Assembly (NCBI GenBank): GCA_023398575.1
Contig: JAEWSC010000092.1
Location: 1 to 64,000, forward strand
Source: Bacillota bacterium
Lineage (GTDB): Bacteria > Bacillota > Clostridia > Christensenellales > Aristaeellaceae
Direction of reading: 5' to 3'
DNA length: 64,000 nucleotides
Both the position numbers and the translations under genes were made by a program. Under the pieces are notes generated by a model. That model saw only the letters and a list, made by a program, of their open reading frames with translations, was not told the DNA's origin and ran no database searches. Positions 46,199 to 53,911 of this stretch are shown piece by piece; position 1 is the stretch's first letter, and each line of letters starts with the position of its first letter.

Positions 46199-46443
46199 GC
46201 GCCTGAAGGGCGCTGCTAATTTAGAGGCGTTTGTGGGGGTCTGGGGGGAATCGCCGGCCCCCTGTCCATCTGGCTCAATCGTCGCCATGGTGCGCTGCCG
46301 CTTCCACGGCTCGTTTCGCCATCCTCCTCCGCCTCGCTTCATCCGCCTCTGGTGGCGCTTCGGCTACGGAGCCCTTTCTGGTTCTCTTTCGGGACGAAAG
46401 AGAACATCCCCTTGTCGGAGGCCAGTTGCTTGCAACTGTGCCG
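46199..46443 (+). repeat. Family 2 repeat carrying a nested family 1 insert
   Basis: Same as 45425-45563 over both flanks but with about 108 extra bases after the GGCCCCC tract. Gap 46152-46616 contains this element and nothing else recognisable. Confidence 0.75.
46263..46370 (+). repeat. Family 1 middle module nested in family 2
   Basis: Insert starting CCATCTGGCTCAATCGTCG and ending GGCGCTTCGGCTACGGA, matching the middle of the family 1 copies at 27146-27338, 41543-41721 and 48613-48715. The uninterrupted family 2 copy at 45425-45563 serves as the empty site. Confidence 0.7.
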
Positions 46444-46616
46444 TATCATCGCTAAATGATTGTCGTCGTAACACCATACCTGTAGAAATCACTTCTGTGC
46501 CTAGGGAGCTCGATGTTTCATCGACTTCCCTTCTTTTTTATGGTAATATAAATCGGCCATCTGATTGTAACCCCCACAACACAAGCATCTGAAACAGCCA
46601 CTGTCTGGAGAGCATC

Positions 46617-47051
46617 ATGAACATTGCCGGGTTAAAGCGCAGACTTCGGGAGCTGAAACGAATCGAGCAGAAGATTCGCTCATCCGGTGCTGCAGCCAAA
46701 ACCACACCCCTAGTATGGGATGTGTTCTTTGACCTTACGGATGCATCGGCTGGCAAAGCTAAATATCCGCTCAAACTCCTGACGGTAATGGACCACGATA
46801 CCCTCAAGCACGTAATCGGCGAATACCTAACCTTTGTCTATCACGAGCTTTTTCAAGACATGGATAGCATAGGCCCGCTGCATCATGATCCGGGCGTGCT
46901 GCTCACCTGGGGCCTGCCCGCCGATGCCGATGGGGCTGCTGTAAAAAAGCGGTTCCGGGAGCTGGCCAAGCAGTTTCACCCGGATGCCGGCGGCGATGAA
47001 CAGTCGTTTATTGCGCTGATGACGGCGTACAATAAGTTATTGGGCAAATGA
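46617..47051 (+). CDS. Small protein with C-terminal J domain
   Basis: 144 residues. The N-terminal 95 residues form an unrecognised helical region; the C-terminus is a J domain with the HPD motif (VKKRFRELAKQFHPDAGG, then EQSFIALMTAYNKLLG). J domains stimulate DnaK; this one has no zinc-finger or substrate domain, so it is a specialised co-chaperone or adaptor whose client is unknown. ATG 46617. Confidence 0.78.
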   Translation: MNIAGLKRRLRELKRIEQKIRSSGAAAKTTPLVWDVFFDLTDASAGKAKYPLKLLTVMDHDTLKHVIGEYLTFVYHELFQDMDSIGPLHHDPGVLLTWGLPADADGAAVKKRFRELAKQFHPDAGGDEQSFIALMTAYNKLLGK

Positions 47052-47096
47052 AAGGATGCACGGCACAAGTTATCTCATGGCGGAGGACAAACATAC

Positions 47097-47714
47097 ATGC
47101 AAATCATCAAATCGCATGAACTAACGCTTGCCTTTGCATTTTTGCAATGGCACGTAACCTTATCGCCGATGTCGGATGCGCATCTGCCGCTTTTGTATCA
47201 GTGGAATCAGCGTTCTGGCGTCTTGTACTGGTGCGAAGGGGATGACGTTGCAGCCAACGCGCCGTGCGATGTGGACAGCATTTATGGCACCATCTCACAA
47301 AAGGCGATCATGTTTATCATCGCTGTGGATGGGCTGCCGGTTGGCGAGTGCTGGATACAGGATATGAACCTGCCGGAGCTTGTACAAAAGTATCCGCAAA
47401 AAATGATCCAGCGCATGGATGTAACCATCTACGAGGAAGCGTATTGGGGCAGGGGGCTTGGCACGGCCATCAACGCGGCGCTTATACAGTATGCGTTTGA
47501 AAGCGGCAAAGCAGACCTTATGTATGCCATAACTCAAGATTATAATATACGGGCGCAAAGGTGCCTGCGCAAAAGCGGCTTCCGTTTGGATGAAGTGCTT
47601 GCGCATGAGTCAACGGCCAAGGGGAAAAGTGAATACTGCTATGCGATCAGCCGGGAAGAATATTATGATGCGTTGGCAGTAAAGACAATCAAGGGTAGCG
47701 TTGCAACCTTTTGA
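47097..47714 (+). CDS. GNAT-family N-acetyltransferase
   Basis: 205 residues, start ATG 47097 with GGAGG upstream. Acetyl-CoA binding region AYWGRGLGTAINAALIQYAF and later NIRAQRCLRKSGFRLDEVLA are typical of GNAT enzymes related to RimJ/AacA types. Substrate unknown. Same strand as the rRNA methyltransferase gene 27 bases downstream. Confidence 0.82.
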   Translation: MQIIKSHELTLAFAFLQWHVTLSPMSDAHLPLLYQWNQRSGVLYWCEGDDVAANAPCDVDSIYGTISQKAIMFIIAVDGLPVGECWIQDMNLPELVQKYPQKMIQRMDVTIYEEAYWGRGLGTAINAALIQYAFESGKADLMYAITQDYNIRAQRCLRKSGFRLDEVLAHESTAKGKSEYCYAISREEYYDALAVKTIKGSVATF

Positions 47715-47741
47715 AGCAGAGAATATGGAGTGTGCCATCTG

Positions 47742-48566
47742 ATGAAGATTGTGAAGATCTATACCAAAAACGCCGACTATCAAAAGTTTGAGGTCTTAAA
47801 AACCAACCGCAACAAGCGCTACCGCTACTTTGAATTCTTTGTGGAGGGCGTACGCAATATCAACGAGGCCATTAAAAACGGCTGGGCCTTTTCTTCCTTT
47901 ATCTATACGCCGGACAAGCCCCTGTCTAATTGGGCCAGGGAAACCTTGCAGGCCGTGAAAACGGATGTCAACTATGAGCTGCCCGAAAGCCTGATGGCGG
48001 AGCTCAGCGGCAAGACGGACACCTCGGAACTGATGGCCATCATCAAAATGCGGGAGGACAGCTTTGCCCGCCTGCCCCATCCCGCGAACCCTTTATATGT
48101 GCTGTTTGACCGGCCCTCCAACAAGGGGAACCTGGGCACCATTATCCGATCCTGCGATGCCATGGGTGTGGATGGGCTGATTATTACCGGCCACGCGGTG
48201 GATTTGTACGACCCGGATGTGGTGGTTTCTACCATGGGCTCGCTCTTTCACACCCAGGCCATCCGCATTCCGGACAACGAGCAAATTTTCGCCTGGATCG
48301 CGCAAATGAAAGAGCAGCATCCCGGCTTTCAGGTGGTAGGGACCACGGCCCACAAGGAACGAAGCATCTCAGATGTAGACCTGCGCCGCCCGACCCTGCT
48401 GATGATTGGCAATGAAACCGATGGTCTGTGCCGCGCCTTTAAGGAAGGCTGTGATGTGCTGGCGACCATCCCTATGAGCGATACCTCCTCCGCTTCCTCC
48501 CTCAACGTGGCCTGCGCCGCCACCGTGCTCCTGTACGAGACCGCGAGGCAGAGGATGGGCGTATGA
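47742..48566 (+). CDS. SpoU/TrmH-family RNA 2'-O-methyltransferase
   Basis: 274 residues with an N-terminal RNA-binding part (FEFFVEGVRNINEAIKNGW) and the SPOUT motifs PSNKGNLGTIIRSCDAMGV, LMIGNETDGL and IPMSDTSSASSLNVACAA. Methylates a ribose in rRNA or tRNA; target not clear. ATG 47742 (GGAG upstream); an in-frame codon at 47730 is less likely. Confidence 0.88.
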   Translation: MKIVKIYTKNADYQKFEVLKTNRNKRYRYFEFFVEGVRNINEAIKNGWAFSSFIYTPDKPLSNWARETLQAVKTDVNYELPESLMAELSGKTDTSELMAIIKMREDSFARLPHPANPLYVLFDRPSNKGNLGTIIRSCDAMGVDGLIITGHAVDLYDPDVVVSTMGSLFHTQAIRIPDNEQIFAWIAQMKEQHPGFQVVGTTAHKERSISDVDLRRPTLLMIGNETDGLCRAFKEGCDVLATIPMSDTSSASSLNVACAATVLLYETARQRMGV

Positions 48567-48570
48567 TTTT

Positions 48571-48612
48571 GCGGGGAAGGGCCCTTTTGAAAAAGTGCCC
48601 CTCCCCTTCCGC
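48571..48612 (+). terminator. Hairpin after the RNA methyltransferase
   Basis: Stem formed by GCGGGGAAGGGC and CCCCTCCCCTTCCGC around TTTTGAAAAA. Similar in make-up to the hairpin after gltD; no clear T run. Confidence 0.45.
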
Positions 48613-48715
48613 AAGCTCAATCGTCGCGCCGCTTCACTGCCGTTTGCATCGCTCGTTTCGCTTGATTCCTTCGCCTCGCTTCATCCGCCACAGGCGGCGC
48701 TCGGCTCACTCACCC
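48613..48715 (+). repeat. Family 1 repeat, middle module
   Basis: GCTCAATCGTCG, CATCGCTCGTTTCGC, TTCGCCTCGCTTCATCCGCC and the CCGCCACAGGCGG stem, without the left and right ends. Fills most of the gap between the methyltransferase and tyrS. Confidence 0.65.
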
Positions 48716-48758
48716 TACCCCGGAAAACTATAAATTATATCAATTTAATTCGCTTTCA

Positions 48759-49949
48759 TCATATTGGCGTGGTGGGACATCGAAACACTATCCGAGCGAA
48801 CCTCGCCTTGCCACGCCGTAGGAGCATCGGCACATCACCCTTGATTTCATAGTCGATATCGCTAATCACTTCGCCATCCACTGCAATGCCGCCCTGGGTA
48901 ATCAGCCGCCGGGCTTCACTGATGGAGGCGGCTAACCCTGCCAGCACCAGCGCCTTGGTCAGGGGCAGAGGGCCTCTCGGCAGCGTAACCTCCGGCACAG
49001 CCTCCGGCGCAGCGCCAGATGCCACGCTCATATACCTTGCTTTGGCCTGCTCCGCTTTTTCCGTGTCGTGGTACATGCCTGTAATAGTCATAGCGTAGAG
49101 CGTATGGGCGGCGCGAATGTCGGATTTTATCAGCGGGAGAAATTCGTTTTCGCTGATATCCGTTGTCAGGCGGAAGTAGTCTTGTAAAAGCGCGTCAGGC
49201 ACCTTCATGCATTTTTCAAACATTGCATCCGCCGGCTCATCAATGCCGATATAATTGTCCAGGGATTTGGACATTTTCTCCACGCCATCCAGCCCCGGCA
49301 AAAGCGGAAAGGTGATGACCTCCTGAGGGCTTTGGCCGTAGCTTCGCTGCAGCTCCCGGCCTACCAGCAGGTTAAAGGTCTGGTCGGTGCCGCCCACCTC
49401 AATATCACAGTGCAGCGCCACCGAGTCATAGCCCTGCATCAGCGGGTACAACAATTCATGCATGCCAATGGCGCGGTTGTCGCGCATCCGCGCGGCAAAG
49501 TCGTCCCGCTCCAGCACCCGGGCCACGGTGTACTGGCCGCAAAGGTGCAACACATCGGCAAAGTTCATTTCGGCAAGCCACTTTGAATTGTATACAATGG
49601 TTGCCTTGTTAGGGTCCAGCACCTTGGCCACCTGGCGGAAGTAGGTTTCGCCGTTTTTGCGCGTTTGCTCAAAGGTAAGTGGCGGGCGGGTCTTGCTTTT
49701 GCCGGAGGGGTCGCCGATCATGCCCGTAAAATCGCCGATGACAAAAATAATCTCATGCCCCAAATCTTGCAGCAGCTTTAATTTGCGCAGGGGAACCGTA
49801 TGCCCCAGGTGCAAATCGGGCCGGCTGGGGTCAGCGCCGAACTTGATTTTCAGCCGTTTGCCGCTAAGCAGTTTATCCTTGACCCCCTCTTCTGAAAACA
49901 TGGCCGCCGCGTCCCGCTTGAGGTTTTCCCAAACGAATTTTTGATCCAT
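48759..49949 (-). CDS. tyrS: Tyrosyl-tRNA synthetase
   Basis: 396 residues, class I synthetase. HIGH motif as DLHLGHTVPL, KMSKS as VEKMSKSLDN, and a C-terminal S4 RNA-binding domain (LAASISEARRLITQGGIAVD). The exact KMSKS places it with the TyrZ-like form rather than the KFGKT form of E. coli TyrS. A short C-terminal tail (after RRGKARFARIV) extends beyond the usual end. ATG 49949 follows AAGGAGG. Preceded by a Tyr-rich leader ORF and terminator. Confidence 0.93.
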   Translation of the reverse strand: MDQKFVWENLKRDAAAMFSEEGVKDKLLSGKRLKIKFGADPSRPDLHLGHTVPLRKLKLLQDLGHEIIFVIGDFTGMIGDPSGKSKTRPPLTFEQTRKNGETYFRQVAKVLDPNKATIVYNSKWLAEMNFADVLHLCGQYTVARVLERDDFAARMRDNRAIGMHELLYPLMQGYDSVALHCDIEVGGTDQTFNLLVGRELQRSYGQSPQEVITFPLLPGLDGVEKMSKSLDNYIGIDEPADAMFEKCMKVPDALLQDYFRLTTDISENEFLPLIKSDIRAAHTLYAMTITGMYHDTEKAEQAKARYMSVASGAAPEAVPEVTLPRGPLPLTKALVLAGLAASISEARRLITQGGIAVDGEVISDIDYEIKGDVPMLLRRGKARFARIVFRCPTTPI

Positions 49950-49969
49950 AATACATCCTCCTTAAATAC

Positions 49970-50006
49970 AAAAAAGCGGCTCAAAGCCAACCAGGCTTTG
50001 AGCCGC
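49970..50006 (-). terminator. Attenuator terminator before tyrS
   Basis: 13-bp perfect stem GCGGCTCAAAGCC / GGCTTTGAGCCGC (50006-49994, 49988-49976) with a 5-base loop, then six T (49975-49970). It lies between the leader ORF stop (50024) and the tyrS start (49949), so it must be bypassed for tyrS to be transcribed. Confidence 0.9.
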
Positions 50007-50023
50007 AATGCTTATCTTTTTGC

Positions 50024-50119
50024 CTATCTTCGGCAATTTGCGCATGGAGACCAAAGCCCGCCAACGTAATAATAAGCGGACGCATACAGATAGGACATGT
50101 TTTTCCGAATCTCTGTCAT
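50024..50119 (-). CDS. Tyrosine-rich leader peptide of tyrS
   Basis: 31-codon ORF not previously annotatable by length. ATG 50119 has AGGAGG eight bases upstream; stop TAG 50026-50024. Five of 31 residues are Tyr, concentrated in SYLYASAYYYVGG (codons 9-21) with three in a row at codons 16-18; no other residue is so clustered. Inferred to report charged tRNA-Tyr by ribosome stalling. Alternative pairings: leader Shine-Dalgarno region (50132-50120) with 50058-50046, 13 bp with one G-U; 50058-50052 with the terminator 5' arm (50000-49994), 7 bp plus wobbles. Confidence 0.8.
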   Translation of the reverse strand: MTEIRKNMSYLYASAYYYVGGLWSPCANCRR

Positions 50120-50150
50120 GGCTTTGGCCTCCTTTTTGTAAATTGGGTGA

Positions 50151-50179
50151 AGTGTATCACGCTCGTTTGAAAAAGTCAA
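50151..50179 (-). promoter_or_regulatory. Promoter of the tyrS leader transcript
   Basis: Minus strand TTGACT (50179-50174), 17-base spacer, TACACT (50156-50151). Start near 50144, only about 12 bases before the leader Shine-Dalgarno. The remaining part of the gap to 50485 is AT-rich and shows no feature. Confidence 0.7.
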
Positions 50180-50485
50180 GCAACTCTTTTAACAAATATA
50201 GAAACCAATTTGGCTAATATATAGATATTTTGAGTTCTATGGAAGTGGTGCAGTTTCATACATCGGAATACATCAATGCTTATTTTCCATTGCAAAACTG
50301 ATAAAATTACATACTAAGGCTCCGGCTAATTTATAGTTTCCATAAACCATAGGAATTTCAAGATTGACAAGTGCATCTGCCAATCAAAACCTTGTATTCA
50401 CCATAATAATTTATGGAAAATACTTCAAACATTTATTGGATTGTGATATAATGTCTATGTTTAGCAAAATAAAGTGGTGATTCTA

Positions 50486-51097
50486 GTGATTGATGTTCTA
50501 TATACGATAGGGTATTCAGGGTATAAGATTGAAAATTTTCTTGAAGAAATTAAGAAGCATGGAATATCGACAATAATTGATGTTAGAAGCAACCCTTATT
50601 CCCAATATTATGTTGACTATAACAAGGAAGTCCTCAATGACTTTCTTACAAAAAATCGTATATATTATCGAAATTATGCAAAAGAGTTTGGTGCGCAGCA
50701 AAAAAACCCAGCATACTACTCAACAAGAGGCTATTTAGATTTTAATAAGTTTGTACAATCCGACGATTTTCTTAATGGTGTAGAAAAGCTAAAGAATGGA
50801 ATGCTTAAAGGATACCATTTTGCTCTAATGTGTGCAGAAAAGGATCCGATAGATTGTCATAGAACAATAATGATTACTCGGGAATTTTCTAAACTCGGAT
50901 ACAAAATTATTCATTTGCTGCCCACAGGAGATGAACAATCGCAGGATGATATAGAATTACGCTTACTTAATCATTATTTCCCCAATAGAGATCAAGTTAA
51001 TCTGTTTGAAGATCAATTGCTATCAAGACATGAGTTGATTACTCTAGCATATGAGAAAAAGAATGCCGAAATTGGATATACATTAGGGAGAGAATGA
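50486..51097 (+). CDS. DUF488 protein, first of two
   Basis: 203 residues from GTG 50486; a GTG at 50474 is possible. DUF488 hallmarks: LYTIGYSGYKIENFLEE, IIDVRSNPYS, FALMCAEKDPIDCHRTIM (the Cys...Cys-His core) and HLLPTG. Biochemical function of DUF488 is unknown. AT-rich, codon use unlike the flanking tyrS and FAD gene. First gene of a three-gene block with a 4-base overlap to the next. Confidence 0.85.
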   Translation: MIDVLYTIGYSGYKIENFLEEIKKHGISTIIDVRSNPYSQYYVDYNKEVLNDFLTKNRIYYRNYAKEFGAQQKNPAYYSTRGYLDFNKFVQSDDFLNGVEKLKNGMLKGYHFALMCAEKDPIDCHRTIMITREFSKLGYKIIHLLPTGDEQSQDDIELRLLNHYFPNRDQVNLFEDQLLSRHELITLAYEKKNAEIGYTLGRE

Positions 51098-51540
51098 TAA
51101 TGATCTTATATACTCTCGGTTTTACGAAAAGAACAGCTAACAACTTTTTTGAGTTACTAAAAGAACAGAAAGTGGAGCTCTTGTTAGATATACGTCTTAA
51201 CAACTCTTCACAATTGGCCGGATTTACGAAAGGAAACGATTTAAAGTACTTTCTGGCTGAAATTTGTCAATGCAAATATTTGCACCGTGTTGATTTCGCG
51301 CCTACTAAGGATATTCTAGACAGTTATAAAAAGAGAAATATGCAATGGGATGAATATGAAAAGCAGTACCTCCAGTTGATTGAGCGGCGTGGAGTCGCAA
51401 AAAACTTTTATGATAAATTCAGTGAATATGAAAGAATTTGCATATTGTGTAGCGAACCAACTGCAGATAATTGTCATCGACGACTATTGGCAGAAATCAT
51501 TGAGAAAACCTTCCCCCAAGTGAAAATAAAACACCTCTGA
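51094..51540 (+). CDS. DUF488 protein, second and shorter
   Basis: 148 residues starting at ATG 51094 inside the ATGA overlap. LYTLGFTKRTANNFFELL, LLLDIRLNNSSQLAGF and ICILCSEPTADNCHRRLLAE show the same DUF488 fold and CxxxxxxCHR core as its neighbour, so the two are distant paralogues likely acting together. AT-rich. Confidence 0.85.
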   Translation: MIMILYTLGFTKRTANNFFELLKEQKVELLLDIRLNNSSQLAGFTKGNDLKYFLAEICQCKYLHRVDFAPTKDILDSYKKRNMQWDEYEKQYLQLIERRGVAKNFYDKFSEYERICILCSEPTADNCHRRLLAEIIEKTFPQVKIKHL

Positions 51541-51561
51541 CATCTGAATAAGGAGACCTGC

Positions 51562-52197
51562 ATGAGAATTGAGATTGCAATTTTAACCAAATCATCGAAA
51601 CATGGTGGTTTTTGTGTTGCTGGCATAGATTTGGCTAGTGGCGAGTGGGTTAGGTTGACATCTGAAAACGAAAGCACTCATGGCGCTCTACAGTTAGGAG
51701 ATATGCAATATGAAGATAAAAAATATTGCAATACTCTTGATGTTGTATCAGTTGAGATCAAGGGTAGAAATCCTTCGAAATATCAGCCGGAAAATGTGTT
51801 AATTGATCCAGAATATTATTGGGAAAAAACAGGGGAATATTCGATAATTGATATTTTACGATTGCATCAACCTGAACACCATCAATTCCTGCTTGGCAAT
51901 CAATACTCATATATCACAGAGGCTAAAATTGGCGATGTGGGGTATTCTCTAACACTAATATACGTAACCAGCCTAATTATTAGGCAAACTATAAATCAAA
52001 AAGGAAAACTAAAGACAAAAGCTTCATTTCAATACGGGCTGTGTTATTATGAGAATATTTCCGTAACTGACCCAGAGTATTACAACGTGCCTGACGGAAC
52101 CAAAATCGGTAATGCAATTCTAGTGGTTAGCTTACCTGATGCTCCATATCCAGATGATAGGTACTACAAATTTGTTGCGCAGATTTTCATGCAATAA
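51562..52197 (+). CDS. Unknown protein, possibly a dual-OB nucleic-acid-binding type
   Basis: 211 residues, 21 bases after the second DUF488 gene, good AAGGAG. The start (IEIAILTKSSKHGGFCVAGI, DLASGEWVRLTSENESTHGA) and the later GYSLTLIYVTSLIIRQT look like the proteins I know as dual-OB-domain proteins, seen near DUF488 genes; this is from memory and not certain. No membrane segments. Completes the AT-rich three-gene block. Confidence 0.6.
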   Translation: MRIEIAILTKSSKHGGFCVAGIDLASGEWVRLTSENESTHGALQLGDMQYEDKKYCNTLDVVSVEIKGRNPSKYQPENVLIDPEYYWEKTGEYSIIDILRLHQPEHHQFLLGNQYSYITEAKIGDVGYSLTLIYVTSLIIRQTINQKGKLKTKASFQYGLCYYENISVTDPEYYNVPDGTKIGNAILVVSLPDAPYPDDRYYKFVAQIFMQ

Positions 52198-52308
52198 TTA
52201 CCATTTTAGCTATTTTTAGTTTTGAGTATTTTGGAGTAGATAAATAAACAGTATACAATATGGGTTGCAAATGTCAGCACATTCTAACACATAAAAGTAA
52301 ATCGTGCC

Positions 52309-52357
52309 AACTCGTTAAAACCCATCAGTGCAATGCGCTGATGGGTTTTAACGAGTT
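52309..52357. terminator. Long bidirectional terminator
   Basis: 20-bp perfect stem (52309-52328 with 52338-52357) with a 9-base loop, T- and A-rich on both strands. It includes the stop codon of the minus-strand gene, and separates it from the AT-rich block. Confidence 0.85.
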
Positions 52358-53771
52358 ACTTCATCTTCCCCGCGATGTCCTGGGCCACGGCGATACCCGT
52401 CACACTAGCTTGCATCAACCCACGCGTGATCCCAGCGCCGTCGCCAATGGCGTACAGGCCCTGAATGGGCGTTTCAAACTGGTTGTTGACCATCACCTTG
52501 CTGGAGTAGAACTTCACTTCCACACCGTACAGCAGCGTGTTGCGGCTGTACAGGCCCGGGGCCAGGTGGTCAAAGGCTTTTAGGGCTTCCACAATGCTGG
52601 TCAGGTGCCTGGGCGGCAGCACAAAGCTCAAGTCGCCGGGCACGGCTGTGGTCAAGGTGGGAATGGTGGTGGATTTGTTGAGCCGGCTGATATCGGTGCG
52701 GCGGCCCTGCAACAGGTCGCCCAGCCGCTGAACCATGATTGGCCCGCCGGTGAGCATGTTGGCCAGTTGGGCGATGTAGCGGCCATACTCAATGGGTTGG
52801 TTAAAGGGCTCGGTAAAGCGGGTGGAAACCAGCATGGCAAAGTTGGTATTGCCGGTGCGCATTTTCACATCGCCATAGCTGTGGCCGTTGACCACGGCAA
52901 TGCCGCCCTCGTAATGCTCCTCGCTGACCACGCCGCCGGGGTTCATGCAAAAGGTGCGGACCTTGTTTTCATACGTATCGCTGTAGTAGACCAGCTTGGC
53001 CTCATACAAATGCTTGGTTAAATGATCCATAATGGCGTTGGGCACTTCCACCCGAACACCGATGTCCACTTCGTTGTTTTGGGTGCGCAGGCCCAGGCGG
53101 CCCACTTCCGCCGCCAGCCAAGCCGCGCCGCCCCGACCGGGGGCCGCCACCACATAGGGCGCGAACACGCTGTACGCTTCGCCCCGCTTGGGCGTAAGCT
53201 TGACGCCCACCACCTTGTTGTTTTCTACCAGGATGTCGCTGGCGGTGGTCAGTTCCGCAAAGGTGGTATTCGTCTGGCCCACCAGATAATCGTGCATGGC
53301 TTCCAGCACGACGCCGGCGTTTTCGGTGCCCAAATGGCGCACCGGGCAGGGGATGAGCTTGATATTGTGACGGCTGGCTTCGTAGGAGATTTCCTCCACC
53401 TTGCGGTCGTCCAGGCCGTGCACTTCCGGCGGCGCATTAAAGCGCAGATAAATATCATCCGCGTGGCGGATCATTTTCATCGCCTTGGGGTGCCCCATAT
53501 AATCGCTGATATGGCCGCCCACCTCATCACTTAAGGAAAGCTTGCCGTCTGAAAAAGCGCCCGCTCCGGCCCAGCCGTGTACGATGGCGCAGGGATCGCA
53601 ATGCACGCATTTGCCCGTAGCCCTGGCAGGGCAGGCACGCCGTGCGATGGCACGGCCGGTGTCCACGATCAGCACGCGGCTTTCGGGTTTTTGTGCAGCC
53701 AGCTCCAGCGCGGTGAAAATACCTGCCGGGCCGGCGCCGATCACGATGGCATCATAACGAATGTTCTCCAT
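52356..53771 (-). CDS. FAD-dependent dehydrogenase (COG2509-like)
   Basis: 471 residues from ATG 53771 (AAGGAGG upstream), starting MENIRYDAIVIGAGPAGIFT. The Cys-rich segment CPARATGKCVHCDPC with GWAGAGAFSDGKLSLS is the hallmark of this uncharacterised FAD dehydrogenase group, and the C-terminus ends GDGAGITRGLMQAS. Substrate unknown. The 22-residue upstream extension is rejected. Confidence 0.85.
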   Translation of the reverse strand: MENIRYDAIVIGAGPAGIFTALELAAQKPESRVLIVDTGRAIARRACPARATGKCVHCDPCAIVHGWAGAGAFSDGKLSLSDEVGGHISDYMGHPKAMKMIRHADDIYLRFNAPPEVHGLDDRKVEEISYEASRHNIKLIPCPVRHLGTENAGVVLEAMHDYLVGQTNTTFAELTTASDILVENNKVVGVKLTPKRGEAYSVFAPYVVAAPGRGGAAWLAAEVGRLGLRTQNNEVDIGVRVEVPNAIMDHLTKHLYEAKLVYYSDTYENKVRTFCMNPGGVVSEEHYEGGIAVVNGHSYGDVKMRTGNTNFAMLVSTRFTEPFNQPIEYGRYIAQLANMLTGGPIMVQRLGDLLQGRRTDISRLNKSTTIPTLTTAVPGDLSFVLPPRHLTSIVEALKAFDHLAPGLYSRNTLLYGVEVKFYSSKVMVNNQFETPIQGLYAIGDGAGITRGLMQASVTGIAVAQDIAGKMK

Positions 53772-53810
53772 AACGAAGCGCCTCCTTAACATAACCTTGT
53801 GCTGTACGCA

Positions 53811-53842
53811 CAAAAGAGGCCCCATGCAAATCTGCACGGGGC
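53811..53842 (-). terminator. Terminator after fructose-bisphosphate aldolase
   Basis: Minus strand stem GCCCCGTGCA/TGCATGGGGC (one G-U), followed by CTCTTTTG. Between the aldolase stop and the FAD dehydrogenase start. Confidence 0.7.
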
Positions 53843-53911
53843 TTCTTGCGATTTATTCTAGCACGAAATGTACAAGCCTGCAAGTTTTTTCAGTGTGCTT
53901 ACGGTGATGCC

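Noticed and set aside
45423..46592. Open frames 45423-45683 and 46182-46592 with a shared peptide
   Set aside because: The similarity comes from the DNA repeat itself; frames differ after the nested insert and have no ribosome site.
49950..50180. T-box leader before tyrS
   Set aside because: No T-box sequence or antiterminator bulge is visible and the leader is too short; a translated Tyr-rich ORF is present instead.
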